This document shows positions 1 to 5,912 of a DNA stretch of 8,476 bases, in pieces. The notes beneath the pieces are model-generated. The model had not been told where the DNA came from. It saw only the letters and a program-made list of their open reading frames with translations, and searched no databases. Position 1 is the first letter of the stretch, and every line of letters begins with the position of its first letter. The translations under genes and the position numbers were made by a program. The stretch spans positions 1 through 8,476 of the forward strand of contig CAYUKK010000077.1 in the NCBI GenBank assembly GCA_964445305.1, written 5' to 3'. This DNA comes from CAYUKK01 sp964445305 (GTDB lineage Bacteria > Acidobacteriota > Aminicenantia > Aminicenantales > UBA8522).

Positions 1-1
1 G

Positions 2-739
2 AGGATGATTGAAGGTGGCGCTCTCGACGGCGTGGACGCCATTTTTGGGCTTCATCTCTGGCAACCGCTGCCGACGGGCTCCATCGGCATCCTCAAGGGT
101 CCGATGATGGCCAATTCGGATGAGTTTTCGCTCCTCATCAAAGGCAAGGCTGGGCATGGCTCCATGCCCCACACCACGATCGACCCCATCCTCGTCGCCT
201 CCCACATTGTCGTCAACGTCCAGACGATCGTCAGTCGAAATGTTGACCCTCTCAAGCCGTGTGTAGTCTCTTTTGGCTCCGTGAGCGGCGGTACGGCTTT
301 CAACATCATTCCCGCCGAAGTGAGCCTGATCGGCACGGTAAGGACCTTTGACAGCCATGTCCAGGCGGTGGCGGAGCGGCGACTGCGGCAAATCGCGAAG
401 GGGACGGCGCGCGCTTTTGGCGCCTCCTGTGACATCGATTACCGGCGCGGTTTTCCCGCCGTGGTCAACGACGCGGCCGCGGTGGATTTCGTGACACAGG
501 TGGCGAGCAAGGTTCTCGGTCCAGGGTGCTTGCGGGCTGTCAGTCCGGTCATGGGCGGCGAGGATTTCGCCTACTATCTTCAGAAGGTTCCCGGTGCGTT
601 CTTCTTTTTCGGCGCTGGTGACGGCTGCCCCTTTCCCCACCATCATCCTGCGTTTGACTTCGACGAGAGAGCGCTCCCTTCGGCGACCCTGCTCATGGCT
701 TCCCTGGCTCTGGAATTCTTGAGGGGTGGGAAGCCGTGA
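2..739 (+). CDS. M20-family metallo-amidohydrolase (IAA-amino-acid hydrolase/N-acyl-amino-acid amidohydrolase type), 5' truncated
   Basis: This is the C-terminal ~245 residues of a family M20 amidohydrolase, a cytosolic dinuclear-metal enzyme that removes acyl groups from N-acyl amino acids or related amides. Its N-terminus lies before the window: frame 2 is open from base 2, and the ATG at 5 is internal because the text around it (RMIEGGALDGVDAIFGLH) matches the family's mid-protein region. Visible signatures counted from that Met are the metal-site His in GLHLW (His17), the dimerisation-domain motif GKAGHGSMPH (~46-55), SGGTAFNIIP (~94-103), the MGGEDFAYYL metal/active-site block (~184-193), and the HHHPAFDFDE tail that carries the last metal-binding His. 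The family usually has about 390 residues, so roughly 150 are missing. Its stop codon overlaps the start of the Mn exporter gene. Substrate cannot be told from sequence; family assignment is firm. Confidence 0.93.
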   Translation, partial: RMIEGGALDGVDAIFGLHLWQPLPTGSIGILKGPMMANSDEFSLLIKGKAGHGSMPHTTIDPILVASHIVVNVQTIVSRNVDPLKPCVVSFGSVSGGTAFNIIPAEVSLIGTVRTFDSHVQAVAERRLRQIAKGTARAFGASCDIDYRRGFPAVVNDAAAVDFVTQVASKVLGPGCLRAVSPVMGGEDFAYYLQKVPGAFFFFGAGDGCPFPHHHPAFDFDERALPSATLLMASLALEFLRGGKP

Positions 740-1296
740 ATTTCCTGGTCGTACTGGGTCTGGCCTTTGCTCTGGCCATGGACGCTCTGGCAGTCTCCAT
801 TGCTATTGGAGTGAGCTTGGCTCGGACCACATTTAGGCAGGCGCTACGACTGGGCCTGTCGTTTGGGACTTTTCAGTTTCTCATGCCCGTTGTCGGCTGG
901 GGAGCAGGGACGACCCTTGTCAGGCTCATCGAACGCTTTGACCACTGGGTTGCTTTTGCGCTTCTACTCGGCGTGGGCGGAAGGATGATTTATGGGTGCT
1001 TCCGCTCGGGCGAGAGGATAGCCATCAAAAGGTCCGACCCGACCAAGGGTTTTTCGCTATTTGTTCTGTCCGTGGCCACGAGCCTCGACGCCCTGGCCGT
1101 GGGGATGAGCTTGGCCGCGATCCGCGTGGCTGTCCTCTATCCGGCGGCAGTCATCGGCGTTGTGGCTTTCTCGATGACCGTCATCGGGATGAAGCTCGGC
1201 CCTTTGTCTGGCCGCTTCGTCGGCAAATGGGCAGAGCTTGTTGGTGCGCTCGTCCTTATCTTTGTCGGCGTCAAGATCCTCATCGAGCATCTGTGA
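736..1296 (+). CDS. mntP: MntP-type manganese efflux pump (DUF204/YebN family)
   Basis: A 186-residue integral inner-membrane protein, close to the usual length of MntP (E. coli about 188), which exports Mn(II). Six hydrophobic segments can be drawn at roughly residues 2-25, 35-60, 68-90, 106-127, 132-155 and 165-184. The two family repeats are clear: AMDALAVSIAIG near the N-terminus with Asp16, and TSLDALAVGMSL with Asp118, the paired acidic residues expected to line the metal path. The GGRMIYG motif (~81-87) and the C-terminal AELVGALVLIFVGVKILIEHL-like ending (~166-186) are also typical. The GTG start at 736 is chosen because it gives the full-length family N-terminus, sits in a GTGA overlap with the preceding stop, and follows a purine-rich GAGGGGTGGG. 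Translation is therefore probably coupled to the amidohydrolase. No yybP-ykoY manganese riboswitch is visible directly before it, which coupling would explain. Confidence 0.92.
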   Translation: MNFLVVLGLAFALAMDALAVSIAIGVSLARTTFRQALRLGLSFGTFQFLMPVVGWGAGTTLVRLIERFDHWVAFALLLGVGGRMIYGCFRSGERIAIKRSDPTKGFSLFVLSVATSLDALAVGMSLAAIRVAVLYPAAVIGVVAFSMTVIGMKLGPLSGRFVGKWAELVGALVLIFVGVKILIEHL

Positions 1297-1374
1297 CCGG
1301 CCGCCCAACGTTTGGATCAAGGCCATTGACGACTGCGGCTCTTGGCCTCGCTCGCGCCGGGTTCTACCAGGATG

Positions 1375-1403
1375 TTGACAAACGGCGTGAACACGAGTAA
1401 ATA
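1375..1403 (+). promoter_or_regulatory. Candidate promoter for the structured RNA
   Basis: A perfect sigma70-type -35 hexamer TTGACA (1375-1380) is followed after 17 bases by TAAATA (1398-1403), a poor -10 with 3 of 6 consensus matches, inside an A/T-rich run that continues to 1406. The predicted start would fall near 1410-1411, exactly where the long stem of the RNA candidate begins (GGTGAGCGG). That coincidence is the main support; the -10 alone would not be persuasive. Confidence 0.45.
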
Positions 1404-1410
1404 TATCAAT

Positions 1411-1534
1411 GGTGAGCGGTGAAGCTCGGGATTAAGTATCGGGTTCAGGTCTTCGTTCCGAAGCGTCAAATCTTAATGCGGGATTCCGCAGCGCTCTGAC
1501 CTGATTGAGACCGCCGCTCACCACTTTTTGTTTT
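1411..1534 (+). ncRNA. Candidate small structured RNA or structured leader, family unknown
   Basis: GGTGAGCGG at 1411-1419 is perfectly complementary to CCGCTCACC at 1514-1522, closing a ~112-nt domain. Inside it TCAGGTC (1445-1451) pairs with GACCTGA (1498-1504), CTTCG/CGAAG (1451-1455/1459-1463) forms a hairpin with a 3-nt loop, and TGCGG/CCGCA (1477-1481/1486-1490) forms a hairpin with loop GATT. ATTAAG (1431-1436) could pair with CTTAAT (1472-1477), which would cross the 1445/1504 stem as a pseudoknot. The closing stem is followed by AC and TTTTTGTTTT (1525-1534), as at an intrinsic termination site, and a promoter-like element ends just upstream. It lacks the SRP RNA GGAAG tetraloop region, and I recognise no riboswitch core. 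It may be a free small RNA or the leader of the Gfo/Idh operon, whose start lies ~155 nt downstream. Pairing was found by eye, with no energy calculation. Confidence 0.5.
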
Positions 1535-1544
1535 CGGTCGTTTC

Positions 1545-1573
1545 TTGGTTAACAATTCATGATTTAATTTATT
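1545..1573 (+). promoter_or_regulatory. Weak candidate promoter for the exported sugar-oxidation operon
   Basis: TTGGTT (1545-1550) and TTTATT (1568-1573) are separated by 17 bases in an AT-rich stretch 117 bases before the ATG of the Tat-signal dehydrogenase. Matches to consensus are only 3/6 and 4/6. An overlapping TTTAAT (1563-1568, 5/6) lacks a -35 at proper distance. The placement is plausible but the call is weak. Confidence 0.22.
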
Positions 1574-1689
1574 CCGGGGAGGATGTTTGCCGAAGGAAAG
1601 GAATCTTGTCGGTGAAAAATAAGGCAAGAAATTTGGCAAAAAAATATGGTAAATATGTAAACTGTCCCCAATTAATGGAGGGAGGAAGG

Positions 1690-3057
1690 ATGGACAAGCA
1701 TAAAACCATAACGCGGCGGGAATTCATCGGTCAGACGAGTGCAACAGCGCTCAGCCTGATGATTGTACCCCGCCATGTCCTTGGCGGCCGCAACTTCCAG
1801 GCGCCCAGCGATACCCTCAACATCGGCTGCGTCGGCGTCTGGGGCAAGGGCGCGTCAGACATCGTCTCGGTCAGCACCGAGAACATCGTCGGCCTCTGTG
1901 ACGCCGACGATGAGATGATGGCCAGGTTCTTGAAGTACGAGAGGCACACGCCAGAGCTCCGGGCCAAGTATGAAAAAGCCAACAAATATAAAGATTTCCG
2001 CGAAATGCTGGACAAGGAAAAGAACCTCGACGCGGTCGTTGTCAGCACCCCTGACCATACGCACGCCGTCATTGCCATGATGGCTATCAAGAGGGGCTTG
2101 CATGTCTTTGTCCAGAAACCCCTCACCCACACGGTTAAAGAAGCAAGGCTCCTGGCTGAAGCCGCCAAAAAAGCGAAAGTGGTCACCCAGATGGGAAATC
2201 AGGGACATGCGGGAGAGGGGGCGCGCCTCGTCTGCGAGTGGATTTGGGATGGAGCGGTCGGTCCGGTCGAGGAAGTCCATGTCTGGACGAACCGGCCCAT
2301 CTGGCCGCAGGGCATTGAAGCGCCCAAGGAAATCCCTTCTGTCCCGCCCACGCTGGACTGGAATCTGTGGCTCGGGCCAGCACCCTGGCGTCCCTACCAT
2401 CCTGCCTATCATCCTTTTGTCTGGCGAGGCTGGTGGGATTTTGGCACCGGGGCGCTGGGCGACATGGGCGCCCATCTTCTCGACCAGCCTTTCTGGGCGC
2501 TCGACTTGGGGCATCCCAAGACCGTCCAGGCCAGCTCGACAAAATTCACGGCCGATTCCTATCCCCTGGCCGAGGTTGTTACCTACCATTTCCCTGCCCG
2601 GGGCAAGCTGCCGCCCGTCAAACTCACGTGGTATGACGGCGGACTTATGCCGCCACGGCCAAAGGAGTTACCCGATGGTCGGATGATGGGCGACGAAAAC
2701 GGTGGCTGCCTCTTCGTCGGCAAAAACGGGCTCCTCCTGTGCGGGACTTACGGAGAAAACCCCCGCCTTCTTCCCGAAGAGCTGATGCAGAGCTACAAGC
2801 GGCCAGAAAAGACCATTCCCCGTTCGCCCGGCATTCATGAGGAATGGTTAGCGGCCATCAAGGCGGGGAAAAAATCGACCACGGATTTCGAGTACTCGGG
2901 TAAGCTGACCGAGGTCATGCTCCTCGGGAATATTGCCGTGCGGATGCAGGCGGCTAAGACGGTCCTCGAATGGGACCCGGAAAAGATGGAATTCCCCAAC
3001 CTCCCCGAGGCCAACCAGTTCATTCACAAGGAATACCGGGCTGGCTGGTCTTTGTGA
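1690..3057 (+). CDS. Tat-exported Gfo/Idh/MocA family oxidoreductase
   Basis: A 455-residue NAD(P)-dependent sugar oxidoreductase of the Gfo/Idh/MocA family, probably exported folded with its cofactor. The N-terminus TRREFIGQTSATALSLMIV (~8-26) is a twin-arginine (Arg9-Arg10) signal. The nucleotide-binding fold begins at GCVGVWGKGASD (~47-58) and continues with STPDHTHAVIAMM (~119-131) and VFVQKPLTHT (~139-148), where Gln-Lys-Pro (Lys143) replaces the classical EKP. The C-terminal domain holds RGWWDFGTGALGDMGAHLLD (~246-265), with the Asp258/His262 pair typical of the active site. The ATG at 1690 is chosen over in-frame upstream starts (ATG 1528, GTG 1612) because it follows GGAGGGAGGAAGG and places the Tat motif at the N-terminus. 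A DUF1080 gene follows after 18 bases, and that pairing suggests a sugar 3-dehydrogenase role. GH109-like glycosidase chemistry is a less likely alternative. Substrate unknown. Confidence 0.9.
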   Translation: MDKHKTITRREFIGQTSATALSLMIVPRHVLGGRNFQAPSDTLNIGCVGVWGKGASDIVSVSTENIVGLCDADDEMMARFLKYERHTPELRAKYEKANKYKDFREMLDKEKNLDAVVVSTPDHTHAVIAMMAIKRGLHVFVQKPLTHTVKEARLLAEAAKKAKVVTQMGNQGHAGEGARLVCEWIWDGAVGPVEEVHVWTNRPIWPQGIEAPKEIPSVPPTLDWNLWLGPAPWRPYHPAYHPFVWRGWWDFGTGALGDMGAHLLDQPFWALDLGHPKTVQASSTKFTADSYPLAEVVTYHFPARGKLPPVKLTWYDGGLMPPRPKELPDGRMMGDENGGCLFVGKNGLLLCGTYGENPRLLPEELMQSYKRPEKTIPRSPGIHEEWLAAIKAGKKSTTDFEYSGKLTEVMLLGNIAVRMQAAKTVLEWDPEKMEFPNLPEANQFIHKEYRAGWSL

Positions 3058-3075
3058 GTCGGAGGAGAGAGGAAG

Positions 3076-3879
3076 ATGAGAAAGATGGGCGTGCTTTTTT
3101 CGTTCCTGCTTTTTGTCATCGGGCTGGCCGCTTTTTGCAGCCAGGATAAAGGTAGCAAGGGAAATAGGGAGGAAGGCCTGGTCCCAACCATCCCGGCGGA
3201 GCAGTGGAGTATCCATGACCCCGCCAGACCGCTCCCTCCGGTCGTTGACCCTGGACCGGCCGGTCCGCCAGTGGCGGCTCCTTCTGATGCCATCGTCCTT
3301 TTTAACGGCAAGGACCTTTCGGAGTGGGAAGATAGCAAGGGGGAGCCGGCTCGCTGGAAGGTCGAATCGGGCTACATGGAGGTCGTCGCCAAGACAGGCT
3401 CGATCCGGACAAAGAAGGCCTTCGGCGATTGCCAACTCCATATCGAATGGGCCACCCCGACTGCCGTCAGCGGCGAGGGACAGAACCGCGGCAACAGCGG
3501 CGTTTTCCTGATGAACACCTATGAGGTTCAGGTGCTCGATTCCTATGAGAACAAAACATATGCTGACGGGATGGCCGGAGCAATCTACGGCCAGTACCCG
3601 CCACTCGTCAATGCCTGCCGGAAGCCAGGAGAATGGCAGAGCTACGACATCATTTTCCGTCGTCCCCGCTTCGACAGCCAAGGGAATGTCCTCACCCCGG
3701 CCAGGATGACGGTCTTCCATAACGGCATTCTCATCCACGACCATGTCGAGCTCCTGGGGCCGACAAGCCACAAGATCCGCTTGCCTTACAAGGCGCATGC
3801 CGATAAGCTCCCCTTATCGCTCCAAGATCATGGCCATCCCGTCCGCTTCCGTAACATCTGGCTTCGACCTCTTGAATAG
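3076..3879 (+). CDS. Exported DUF1080 protein (3-keto-disaccharide hydrolase family, PF06439)
   Basis: A 267-residue exported protein with one concanavalin-like DUF1080 domain, a family named for hydrolysis of 3-keto-disaccharides and including 3-keto-glycoside lyases. Key blocks are IVLFNGKDLSEW (~73-84), the first-strand signature; a GDCQLHIEW strand (~117-125); QNRGNSGVFLM (~136-146) with YEVQVLDSY (~149-157), the most conserved part; EWQSYDIIFRRPRF (~186-199); and a closing PVRFRNIWLRPLE (~255-267). Residues 1-20 are a hydrophobic signal ending LAAF-C; Cys21 could be a lipidation site, but Phe at -1 is unusual. Residues ~22-70 are a Pro-rich linker. The ATG at 3076 lies 6 bases after GGAGGAGAG; an ATG at 3085 is a possible alternative. 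Lying 18 bases after the dehydrogenase, it is expected to cleave the keto-sugar made there. Domain certain; substrate and hydrolase-versus-lyase chemistry inferred. Confidence 0.9.
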   Translation: MRKMGVLFSFLLFVIGLAAFCSQDKGSKGNREEGLVPTIPAEQWSIHDPARPLPPVVDPGPAGPPVAAPSDAIVLFNGKDLSEWEDSKGEPARWKVESGYMEVVAKTGSIRTKKAFGDCQLHIEWATPTAVSGEGQNRGNSGVFLMNTYEVQVLDSYENKTYADGMAGAIYGQYPPLVNACRKPGEWQSYDIIFRRPRFDSQGNVLTPARMTVFHNGILIHDHVELLGPTSHKIRLPYKAHADKLPLSLQDHGHPVRFRNIWLRPLE

Positions 3880-3980
3880 AAGCGAGATAACTCGGGAGAA
3901 ACTGTCGGCAAATATTTACCCATTAGACAAGGGAAAATGAGAGCAGGGAGCCGGAAACCTGCCACCGAGGGGAGATATCC

Positions 3981-4784
3981 ATGAAAAAAAAGCTCATTCT
4001 GTGGTCAGAGGGCCCAATCTCGGCGACAGCAACCCTCATATTCCTAACCTTTTGTTTCCTCTTACTCGTTTGTTCGGGCCAGTCCGAGCAGACGCCGAAA
4101 AAAAAGGCGCTTTTCGTTTGGGGAGGGTGGGAAGGCCACGAGCCAAAGAAGTGTGTCAATATCTTCGCGCCCTGGCTGGAAAAGCAGGGTTTCGAGGTCG
4201 AAATCTCGACGACGCTCGATTCTTATCTGGACGAAGCCAAGATGAAAGCGCTCGACCTCATTGTCCAGATTTACACGATGTCGACTATCACGCCGCCGCA
4301 GGAAAAGGGTTTGCTCGAGGCGGTAAAGAGCGGGGTCGGGCTGGCCGGCTGGCATGGCGGGCTGGCCGACGCCTTCCGCAGCAACACCGAGTACCAGTTC
4401 ATGGTCGGCGGGCAATGGGTCGCCCATCCCGGGGGCATCATCCCTTATGAGGTCAATATCATCAACCATGATGACCCTATCACCGCCGGATTATCCGACT
4501 TCAAGATGGTCTCTGAACAGTATTATATGCACGTTGACCCCATCAATGAGGTCCTGGCGACGACAACATTTTCTGGAGAGTATGCGCCGTGGATAAAAGG
4601 CGTCGTCATGCCCGTCGTCTGGAAAAAGATGTACGGTCGGGGCCGCGTCTTCTACACCTCGCTCGGTCATGTGGCCAAAGATTTCGATGTCCCCGAGGCG
4701 CGGCAAATCGTCCAGCGGGGCATGCTCTGGGCTGCCCGGGTCATCGGGGAAGACGCGAAGCCCCACCTCGGGAGAAACCCCTGA
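3981..4784 (+). CDS. Exported ThuA-like domain protein
   Basis: A 267-residue protein with a ThuA-like domain (PF06283, a class I glutamine-amidotransferase-like fold). ThuA from rhizobia acts with the Gfo/Idh protein ThuB in trehalose oxidation via 3-ketotrehalose. Visible landmarks are ALFVWGGWEGHEPKKC (~43-58), GLAGWHGG (~120-127) with the family's strongly conserved GWHGG, YQFMVGGQW (~138-146), INHDDPIT (~161-168), and PVVWKKMYGRGRVFYTSLGH (~211-230). Residues ~16-30 are a hydrophobic signal; Cys31 in LLLVCSGQ might be lipidated, but Val at -1 is not a canonical lipobox. The start at 3981 follows AGGGGAG (3968-3974). The 101-base gap after the DUF1080 gene holds no obvious terminator, so co-transcription is likely. 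This assembly, exported and beside DUF1080, implies work on keto-sugars in the periplasm. The exact reaction of ThuA-like proteins here is inferred only. Confidence 0.88.
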   Translation: MKKKLILWSEGPISATATLIFLTFCFLLLVCSGQSEQTPKKKALFVWGGWEGHEPKKCVNIFAPWLEKQGFEVEISTTLDSYLDEAKMKALDLIVQIYTMSTITPPQEKGLLEAVKSGVGLAGWHGGLADAFRSNTEYQFMVGGQWVAHPGGIIPYEVNIINHDDPITAGLSDFKMVSEQYYMHVDPINEVLATTTFSGEYAPWIKGVVMPVVWKKMYGRGRVFYTSLGHVAKDFDVPEARQIVQRGMLWAARVIGEDAKPHLGRNP

Positions 4785-4837
4785 TCATTTATCGCCAGGG
4801 GAAAAAGGCCCAGGCTGGCCAATGGCTTTTGTTTCCA

Positions 4838-4871
4838 CCAGGCTCAACAGAAGACACAAGCCTGGCTTTTT
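4838..4871 (+). terminator. Probable Rho-independent terminator after the ThuA-like gene
   Basis: CCAGGCT (4838-4844) pairs perfectly with AGCCTGG (4859-4865) around a 14-base loop, followed one base later by TTTTT (4867-4871). A second copy of the 5' arm occurs at 4810-4816 and could compete for the same 3' arm, or fold into its own GGCC/GGCC hairpin (4807-4820). The loop is longer than usual, so efficiency is uncertain, but the position between two gene blocks fits. Confidence 0.6.
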
Positions 4872-4950
4872 ACTTGCTCGTCGTAGCGCCGCCTGATTCA
4901 TCCCTCTCGCGCATGTGAATTACCGGGCGTGATTCATCAAAACTTTTCAA

Positions 4951-4980
4951 TTGTGTCTCGGCTTGCGCTCTATATATAAT
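4951..4980 (+). promoter_or_regulatory. Candidate promoter for the four-gene oxidoreductase/aldolase operon
   Basis: A consensus -10 hexamer TATAAT (4975-4980) sits at the end of TATATATAAT. The best -35 is TTGTGT (4951-4956) at 18-base spacing, matching only 3 of 6. Because the ATG is at 4992, a start ~7 bases after the -10 would leave a leader of about 5 nt and exclude the GGAG at 4983-4986. If the register TATATA (4971-4976) is used, the start would be near 4983. Confidence 0.4.
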
Positions 4981-4991
4981 TTGGAGATAGA

Positions 4992-5912
4992 ATGAAGCCC
5001 TCAAAGGTATGTCTGGGCACAGCGCAGCTGGGCATGCGCTATGGAATCAACAATGTTTACGGTCAGCCCGGACGTGAGGAGAGCCTGATAATCATCAAAA
5101 CCGCCCTGGCCAACGGAATCACGACGTTCGACACCGCACCGGCTTACGGAGAAAGCGAGAAAATCCTGGGGTGGTGCCTTCAAGAACTGGGCGCCCTGGG
5201 GCAGCTCGTCTCCAAGATCCCTCGGCTGGACTGGAAACGTGGCCGGGGTAGTGTCGCCGAGCAAGTTTCGAAAACTGTTCAACAAAGCCTCGTCCACCTC
5301 GGAGTGGACCGACTCCATGCTTGCCTTTTCCATCATTTTAACGACATGGATGATCAAGAGCAAACTGCCCTGCTCCAATTGTTGGAGCTAAAAGAGGCGG
5401 GTCTGGTCGAGAAGATTGGCGCTTCTGTTTACACACCCGAGGAGGCGGAGGTCTGTTTGGAAAACCCATTCTGCGAGGTTATCCAGGTTCCCTTCAACCT
5501 GGCCGACAGGCGCCTCTTGGCGGTTGACTTTTTTCGGCGGGCAAGAGCCAGCAAGAAGGTCGTCTTTGTGAGAAGCGTTTTTCTCCAGGGACTGATGTTC
5601 AAGGCGGAGCTTCCGGCCGAGCTGGCCGACTTCGACTCTCATCGCCAATGGCTCGCTCGCCTGGCATCGGAGGAAGGCATGACCATGGCCGAGCTTGCTC
5701 TTCGCTATGCGTTAAGTTTCGATGACATCGACTCGGTGATCATCGGGGTCGAAACGATAGACCAGCTTCAAAGGAACCTGGCCATCATCCGCCGGGGCAG
5801 GCTCCCCGACCGACTTGTCACGATGATCAACGATTTTCCCAGCGCCCCTGAGCAGGTCATCGACCCGCGCCGTTGGCCGAAAACTCCACCCGAAAAGGAC
5901 GAACGGGCATGA
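4992..5912 (+). CDS. Aldo/keto reductase family oxidoreductase
   Basis: A 306-residue cytosolic (beta/alpha)8-barrel NADPH-type reductase that interconverts aldehydes or ketones and alcohols. The aldo/keto reductase catalytic tetrad can be placed as Asp47 and Tyr52 (FDTAPAYGESE), Lys75 (VSKIPR) and His114 or His115 (CLFHHF). The opening VCLGTAQLGMRYGINN is typical of AKRs found in sugar-modification and surface-glycan loci. The C-terminal cofactor block is SVIIGVETIDQLQRNL (~248-263). Length fits the family. The ATG at 4992 follows GGAG (4983-4986) and the barrel's first strand begins at once, so no longer start is needed. It leads an operon: its TGA overlaps the next gene's ATG (ATGA), arguing for coupled translation. 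In this context it may reduce an aldehyde released by the aldolase or a keto-sugar; the substrate cannot be read from the sequence. Confidence 0.9.
   Translation: MKPSKVCLGTAQLGMRYGINNVYGQPGREESLIIIKTALANGITTFDTAPAYGESEKILGWCLQELGALGQLVSKIPRLDWKRGRGSVAEQVSKTVQQSLVHLGVDRLHACLFHHFNDMDDQEQTALLQLLELKEAGLVEKIGASVYTPEEAEVCLENPFCEVIQVPFNLADRRLLAVDFFRRARASKKVVFVRSVFLQGLMFKAELPAELADFDSHRQWLARLASEEGMTMAELALRYALSFDDIDSVIIGVETIDQLQRNLAIIRRGRLPDRLVTMINDFPSAPEQVIDPRRWPKTPPEKDERA

Larger units (their letters stand above)
1297..1689. other. 393-bp intergenic region with RNA-like structure and an AT-rich leader
   Basis: No convincing protein-coding gene is seen here. The first ~75 bases are GC-rich and hold only a weak inverted repeat (AGGCC at 1320-1324 with GGCCT at 1344-1348, no T-run), so no clear terminator follows mntP. 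From 1375 there is a promoter-like pair, then the candidate structured RNA at 1411-1534. From about 1541 to 1680 the composition turns markedly AT-rich, unlike the flanking genes, consistent with a regulatory leader. The last bases (1676-1689) are a strong purine-rich ribosome-binding site for the next gene. Confidence 0.75.

Noticed and set aside
1320..1348. Inverted repeat AGGCC/GGCCT as a terminator after mntP
   Set aside because: Only 5 bp with a 19-base loop and no T-run follows.
1411..1522. SRP 4.5S RNA, 6S RNA or a yybP-ykoY manganese riboswitch
   Set aside because: The SRP tetraloop motif around GGAAG is absent, the length and bulge pattern do not fit 6S RNA, and the element lies downstream of mntP rather than in its leader.
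1583..1615. Ten-codon ORF (MFAEGKESCR) preceded by GGGGAGG, as a leader peptide
   Set aside because: The purine run directly abuts the ATG with no spacer, and there is no codon bias or attenuator structure tied to it.
1640..1668. Direct repeat AAATATG-type units in the leader as an operator
   Set aside because: The repeats are short, in very A-rich sequence, and not palindromic; chance occurrence is likely.
1528..1689. N-terminal extension of the Tat-signal dehydrogenase from ATG 1528 or GTG 1612
   Set aside because: The region is AT-rich and non-coding in character and overlaps the T-tract of the RNA candidate. The twin-arginine motif would be buried ~60 residues in, whereas ATG 1690 has a strong ribosome-binding site and puts it at residues 9-10.
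1855..2589. Minus-strand open frame of 244 codons inside the Tat-signal dehydrogenase
   Set aside because: The + strand here encodes strongly conserved Gfo/Idh motifs throughout; the antisense product has low-complexity, Pro/Arg/Gly-rich shadow composition.
2848..3798. Long minus-strand open frame (316 codons) opposite the dehydrogenase/DUF1080 genes
   Set aside because: It is a shadow of GC-rich coding on the + strand, spans the junction of two well-recognised genes, and its translation matches no family I know.
5873..5908. TTG start giving 12 extra residues on the second Gfo/Idh protein
   Set aside because: ATG 5909 lies in an ATGA overlap with good ribosome-binding spacing, and the extra residues do not resemble the family N-terminus.
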